Below, one piece after another: positions 60,770-64,000 of a DNA stretch of 64,000 bases (the stretch's first letter is position 1; each line of letters starts with the position of its first letter). Origin of the DNA: Proales similis. Taxonomy: Eukaryota > Rotifera > Eurotatoria > Ploima > Proalidae. A program made the position numbers and the translations under genes. The DNA lies in NCBI GenBank assembly GCA_019059635.1, contig JAGVRJ010000002.1, forward strand, positions 930,001-994,000. The letters run 5' to 3'. The notes under the pieces were generated by a model, which worked only from the letters and a program-made list of their open reading frames with translations, was not told where the DNA came from and searched no databases.

Positions 60770-61732
60770 ATGGCGTTAGTTCATCGAGACAACTCTGACA
60801 ACGATAAAATGACCTGCCAAGGTTTTACGGTCAAATCGCTGCTCAAGAACGCAAAGGTAAGAGCTAGCGAGTATTAATCGATTGCCACTGCCCGCCGCAA
60901 CTCTCAATCTTTAAAGGTCTTGCCACCGCCCAATGTGGGCGCTTTCTCCGAGCGTCCAAGCAAGCCGACCGCATTTAGAAAATTCTACCTTCGCGGTGAC
61001 TTTCCGATCGCGGTTGAACACGACACCAAAGGCAATAAAATCGCATGGAAGGTGAGTCATTTACAAGCCAGTCGCTGTCGATTGTTAAACGAGACTCAAA
61101 AATTTCATTTTTATTAAGGTGGAAATTGAAAATCTTGACTATCATCACTACTTGCCTTTGTTCTTCGACGGCCTATGTGAGACGGAGCATCCATTTGATT
61201 TTTTCGCTCGTCAAGGCATTCATGATATGCTTGAGCATGGCGGCAACAAAATCTTGCCCGTTATCCCTCAGCTCATCATCCCAATCAAAAGTAATTGCGC
61301 TAATGCAACTGAATAGGCGGCTATTCTGAACGAGAGCGAACTATTCGCTTTTTCTCTCTAGATGCGTTGAACACTCGTAATCTTAAAGTGATTTGCACGA
61401 CGCTCAAGATTCTTCAACAACTGGTTCTATCTGCTGACATGGTAGGCGAGGCTCTGGTGCCTTATTACCGTCAAATACTGCCAATATTCAATCTCTTCAA
61501 AAATTGCAACAGTAAGCAACTCGACTTTACCATTGCTTCTATCAATTAGCTAAAATTTAATGCTTGTAAAGGTAACTTGGGTGATGGAATCGATTACAGT
61601 CAGCAAAAGCGTGAGAACATCGGCGATTTAATAAACGAGACGTTGGAAGTGTTCGAGAGACACGGCGGAGAAGACGCTTTCATCAACATTAAGTACATGA
61701 TCCCAACGTACGAGTCCTGTCTCCTCAACTAG
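60770..61732 (+). CDS. PACRG: Parkin coregulated gene homologue
   Basis: PACRG is an inner-junction protein of ciliary doublet microtubules, forming with FAP20 the joint between A- and B-tubules. The ATG at 60770 (a second ATG 39 bp on) gives [19 protein letters not shown]. Short exons encode [36 protein letters not shown], then [47 protein letters not shown]-type and [18 protein letters not shown]. The final exons give [17 protein letters not shown] and [17 protein letters not shown], the standard end. All core helices are present. With ZMYND10 it shows that motile cilia genes are retained. Introns are about 50-80 bp. The family is highly conserved, so the call is firm. Confidence 0.97.
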
Positions 61733-62102
61733 ACTATTCTATCAACTCACCAACCAAACGCCCTTTCGATTCATTTTGTATTTTCTTCAACAAATGCCCT
61801 CCAACGCCTGTTTATTTTCAGCTTACAATAAACGACCAAAAGGGTGCCAGCCGCTTTTCTTTCAATCTCAATTAATTTCAATCTTTCCCTGTTGGCAGGC
61901 TGAGTCAAACCTTAATCAACTAGGACAAACGCAATCTAGACTTGGCACTAGAGCACAAGAAAATTTTGTCTTCGAATTGCTAGTTCACTATGCGCGAATT
62001 TGAAGCTGGTTTTGCAACCAAGATGAAACCGAGATGGTGAAGCATGCTTTCAATAAATTACTCAATATTTGTCGACAGATTTATTAAAAATAAAAAATCA
62101 GA
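61733..62102. other. Intergenic region between PACRG and DOHH
   Basis: 370 bp, AT-rich. It should carry the PACRG 3' UTR and the DOHH promoter. AATAAA-like motifs lie near 61827 and 62050-62095. No gene is seen. Confidence 0.45.
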
Positions 62103-63145
62103 ATGGTCGCGATCGAGCAACTTGACAAGCTAGGCGATATGCTCATTGATCAGTCTGTGCCCATGAAGGCCAGATACCGAGCATTGTTCACCCTCAAAAA
62201 CATCGGTGGAGCCGACTCGATTAAGAACATTTCGAAAGGTTTTCAGGATCCATCCGCCCTGCTCAAGCACGAATGTGCTTATTGCCTGGGACAGATGCAA
62301 GATGCCAGCGCTATTTCTACTCTCATCAGCGTTTTGAGTAACAAAAGCGAAGATCCGATGGTTCGACACGAAGCCGGTTTGTTTGCTTTCGGTCAATTTC
62401 GATCTTGCGAAATGCGGCGGCAGAAATCAAATTTCAATTGCAGGTGAAGCTCTGGGTGCGATTGGTCTTCACACTGAGGAAGTCAACAAGGCTTTATCAG
62501 AGTACTCGAACGACGAGCATGTCGAAGTGGCCGAAACATGCCAACTGGCCTTGAAAAGACTGGAATGGCTGGCCGCTCTGGAAGCTGGCGCGTCCAAGGA
62601 AGATCTCTCACACAACCCGTACTACTCAGTGGACCCGGCTCCTCCGGCCGCTGTGAGAGACGTTGAAGCGCTTAAGAAGAAGCTTCTCGACGAGTCTGAG
62701 AGTCTCTTTGAGCGCTATCGCGCCATGTTCCAGCTGCGCAACGACGGCAGTGACGAGGCCATTTTGGCTCTTTGTTGCGGTAGGGCGAAAAAGTTGACAA
62801 ACAAACATCTAACTCTTTGCTAATTCATCTGCGATTTAAGGTCTGAAATGCAAAAGCGCTCTGTTCCGTCACGAGATTGCCTATGTTCTCGGGCAGATTC
62901 AGAGTCCGCTGTCTGTCGAGGCGTTGCGTGAAAATCTCGAGGACGAAAGCGAAAATCACATGGTTCGTCATGAATGTGCCGAAGCGCTCGGCTCGTTGGC
63001 CACAGATGAATGCGTCAACATTCTTAGCAAATATCTGAACGACAAAGAAGTTGTTGTAAAGGAGAGCTGTGAGGTTGCGCTTGACATCACCGACTATGAA
63101 AAGAGCCAAGACTTCCAGTACGCAGACGGCTTGCTCAAGGTCTAA
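62103..63145 (+). CDS. DOHH: Deoxyhypusine hydroxylase
   Basis: Di-iron HEAT-repeat enzyme that completes hypusine on translation factor eIF5A. Exons 62103-62376, 62444-62779 and 62841-63145 give 305 codons, 304 aa. The four iron-binding His-Glu pairs are all present: [23 protein letters not shown] (spanning intron 1), [12 protein letters not shown] and [12 protein letters not shown]. The N-terminal [16 protein letters not shown] and the matching C-terminal half [13 protein letters not shown] show the two-fold repeat of the family. The first intron uses a GTTTGTTT donor. AATAAA at 63155-63160 lies just after the stop. It is convergent with the unknown gene at 63264. Confidence 0.98.
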
Positions 63146-63154
63146 ATTTGAAGC

Positions 63155-63160
63155 AATAAA
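63155..63160 (+). terminator. DOHH polyadenylation signal
   Basis: AATAAA 9 bp after the DOHH stop codon. Confidence 0.7.
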
Positions 63161-63263
63161 GCCTTGGTGATAATTTCTTAAACCGAAACACTTTCAACTA
63201 TGAATCTTGATTTTATTCATTTTAAACCAAAAAGTCCACAGCCGAATAGGCCCGTGCGTCTGT

Positions 63264-63935
63264 TTAGAGGTAGAGATGAGGATTGTTTTTGACAAGTGGG
63301 TGCGATCGAAGTGCATTGAGGAACTCGTCGCTCATTTGTCGAGCGATCGACCGTGGACCCGCATCAATCAGCGTTGTCTGTTTCAAATCAGTTCGATCTT
63401 GCCTCGATCTCACCTCTTTTTTTATTCTTATGGTCAGCAGATGGCGGATTCTTTTCTCGCTTTGCTCGTCCAAGTTGCCACTTTTGATCTTCTCCCTCAG
63501 TTTGCATTCTTCCTCAATTAAAAGGTCGATAAAGCGCTCTGCCTTTTCTCTGTCCAGCTGAATATCGCTCAGCTGGTCGTCTTCGTTGTCTTGCTGTCGA
63601 TTCTCTATTATTTCGTGTTGATGTTGCTTCTTTGGTTGGTGATTTTCTTTCAAAGATTCTTTCACGATCTCTTTCAATCGAGCACAGTTTCCTGTTGATA
63701 TTCCATTTGTGGACTCATCGGTCGGAGTCTTTCTCCCGCCAACTTCAATCACAATGGGAATTTCGTTGAAGTGGTATCGAGGCCTTGAAGCGCTTCTCAC
63801 ACATTCTTCATATCTCCTGAACGGACTCGACGAATTTCGGCCTCTCTGGGCTCTTTTCACGTAAAATTCACAATTTGAACTTTGCTCAGGCGTCCATTTC
63901 TTTTGATTGTGTGAGCGACTCTTTCTACTGCTCAT
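63264..63935 (-). CDS. Uncharacterised hydrophilic coiled-coil protein, 223 aa
   Basis: A single exon from an ATG at 63935 to the stop at 63264. It may have more 5' exons beyond the visible ATG. No signal peptide or membrane segment. The N-terminus is basic and Ser rich (MSSRKSRSHNQKK), then RYEECVRSASRPRYHFNEIP. A Gln/His/Asn-rich middle (residues 95-115) leads to a charged helical stretch (ERFIDLLIEEECKLREKI) likely to be coiled coil. The end is basic then aromatic (SHPLVKNNPHLYL). I do not recognise the family. Unbroken frame, ATG start and consistent codon use support a real gene. It is the only plausible gene in the last 800 bp. Confidence 0.6.
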   Translation of the reverse strand: MSSRKSRSHNQKKWTPEQSSNCEFYVKRAQRGRNSSSPFRRYEECVRSASRPRYHFNEIPIVIEVGGRKTPTDESTNGISTGNCARLKEIVKESLKENHQPKKQHQHEIIENRQQDNEDDQLSDIQLDREKAERFIDLLIEEECKLREKIKSGNLDEQSEKRIRHLLTIRIKKEVRSRQDRTDLKQTTLIDAGPRSIARQMSDEFLNALRSHPLVKNNPHLYL

Positions 63936-64000
63936 TTTCCTCAGCTGATAACCATTCGAATGTCCTCTTTTCTATTTGAATTGTTTCTTTTTAACCGAAA

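Overview
This is a compact animal nuclear genome segment. I can place 27 protein-coding loci in 64 kb (about one per 2.4 kb), almost all multi-exon with GT-AG introns of only about 35-200 bp, and AATAAA signals close behind several stop codons. Motile-cilium genes (ZMYND10, PACRG) sit among standard eukaryotic housekeeping genes. A secreted precursor at 22.2 kb would release seven amidated pentapeptides of the form xxPRM-amide. Their C-termini resemble the lophotrochozoan small cardioactive peptides, which end in FPRM-amide. From this I infer a small-genome invertebrate, most likely lophotrochozoan (for example a miniature annelid). The species cannot be fixed from the window.

Layout, left to right. 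0-12.9 kb is tightly packed housekeeping: CHTF8 (-), ZMYND10 (-), fructose-bisphosphate aldolase (+), dynactin p24/DCTN3-like (-), acetoacetyl-CoA synthetase (-), ribosomal protein S19 (+), galactose-1-phosphate uridylyltransferase (-) and an unknown basic protein (-). 13.3-22.7 kb is looser and richer in secreted, membrane or novel products: a single-pass membrane protein, an unknown protein with a small alpha/beta domain, a type-2 cystatin and the PRM-amide neuropeptide precursor. Several kilobases of apparently non-coding DNA separate them. 23.1-35.6 kb holds a long-tailed class I myosin (-), then four plus-strand genes in a row: SF3A1, SEC24C/D-type, GINS1 and PHF5A. 36-42.6 kb holds an unknown membrane protein (-), 2.7 kb of non-coding DNA and CSN2 (-). 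42.7-54.9 kb holds CSTF3 (+), a MAP7/ensconsin gene (+) and a novel receptor-like protein with three C-type-lectin-like repeats (+). 55.2-64 kb holds two head-to-head LIV-1-type ZIP zinc transporters, PACRG (+), DOHH (+) and an unknown coiled-coil protein (-).

There is no operon-like functional logic overall. SF3A1 and PHF5A both belong to the U2 snRNP SF3 complexes. CHTF8 and GINS1 both act at replication forks. The two ZIP genes are a local duplication. I see no transposon, rRNA gene, tRNA gene, CRISPR array or viral insertion. Gene models were spliced by eye from frame, GT-AG sites and family similarity recalled from knowledge, so exon edges in the longer genes are approximate. Several genes use 5' splice sites of the form GTTTG/GTTCG, and several start codons had to be moved downstream to a true ATG.
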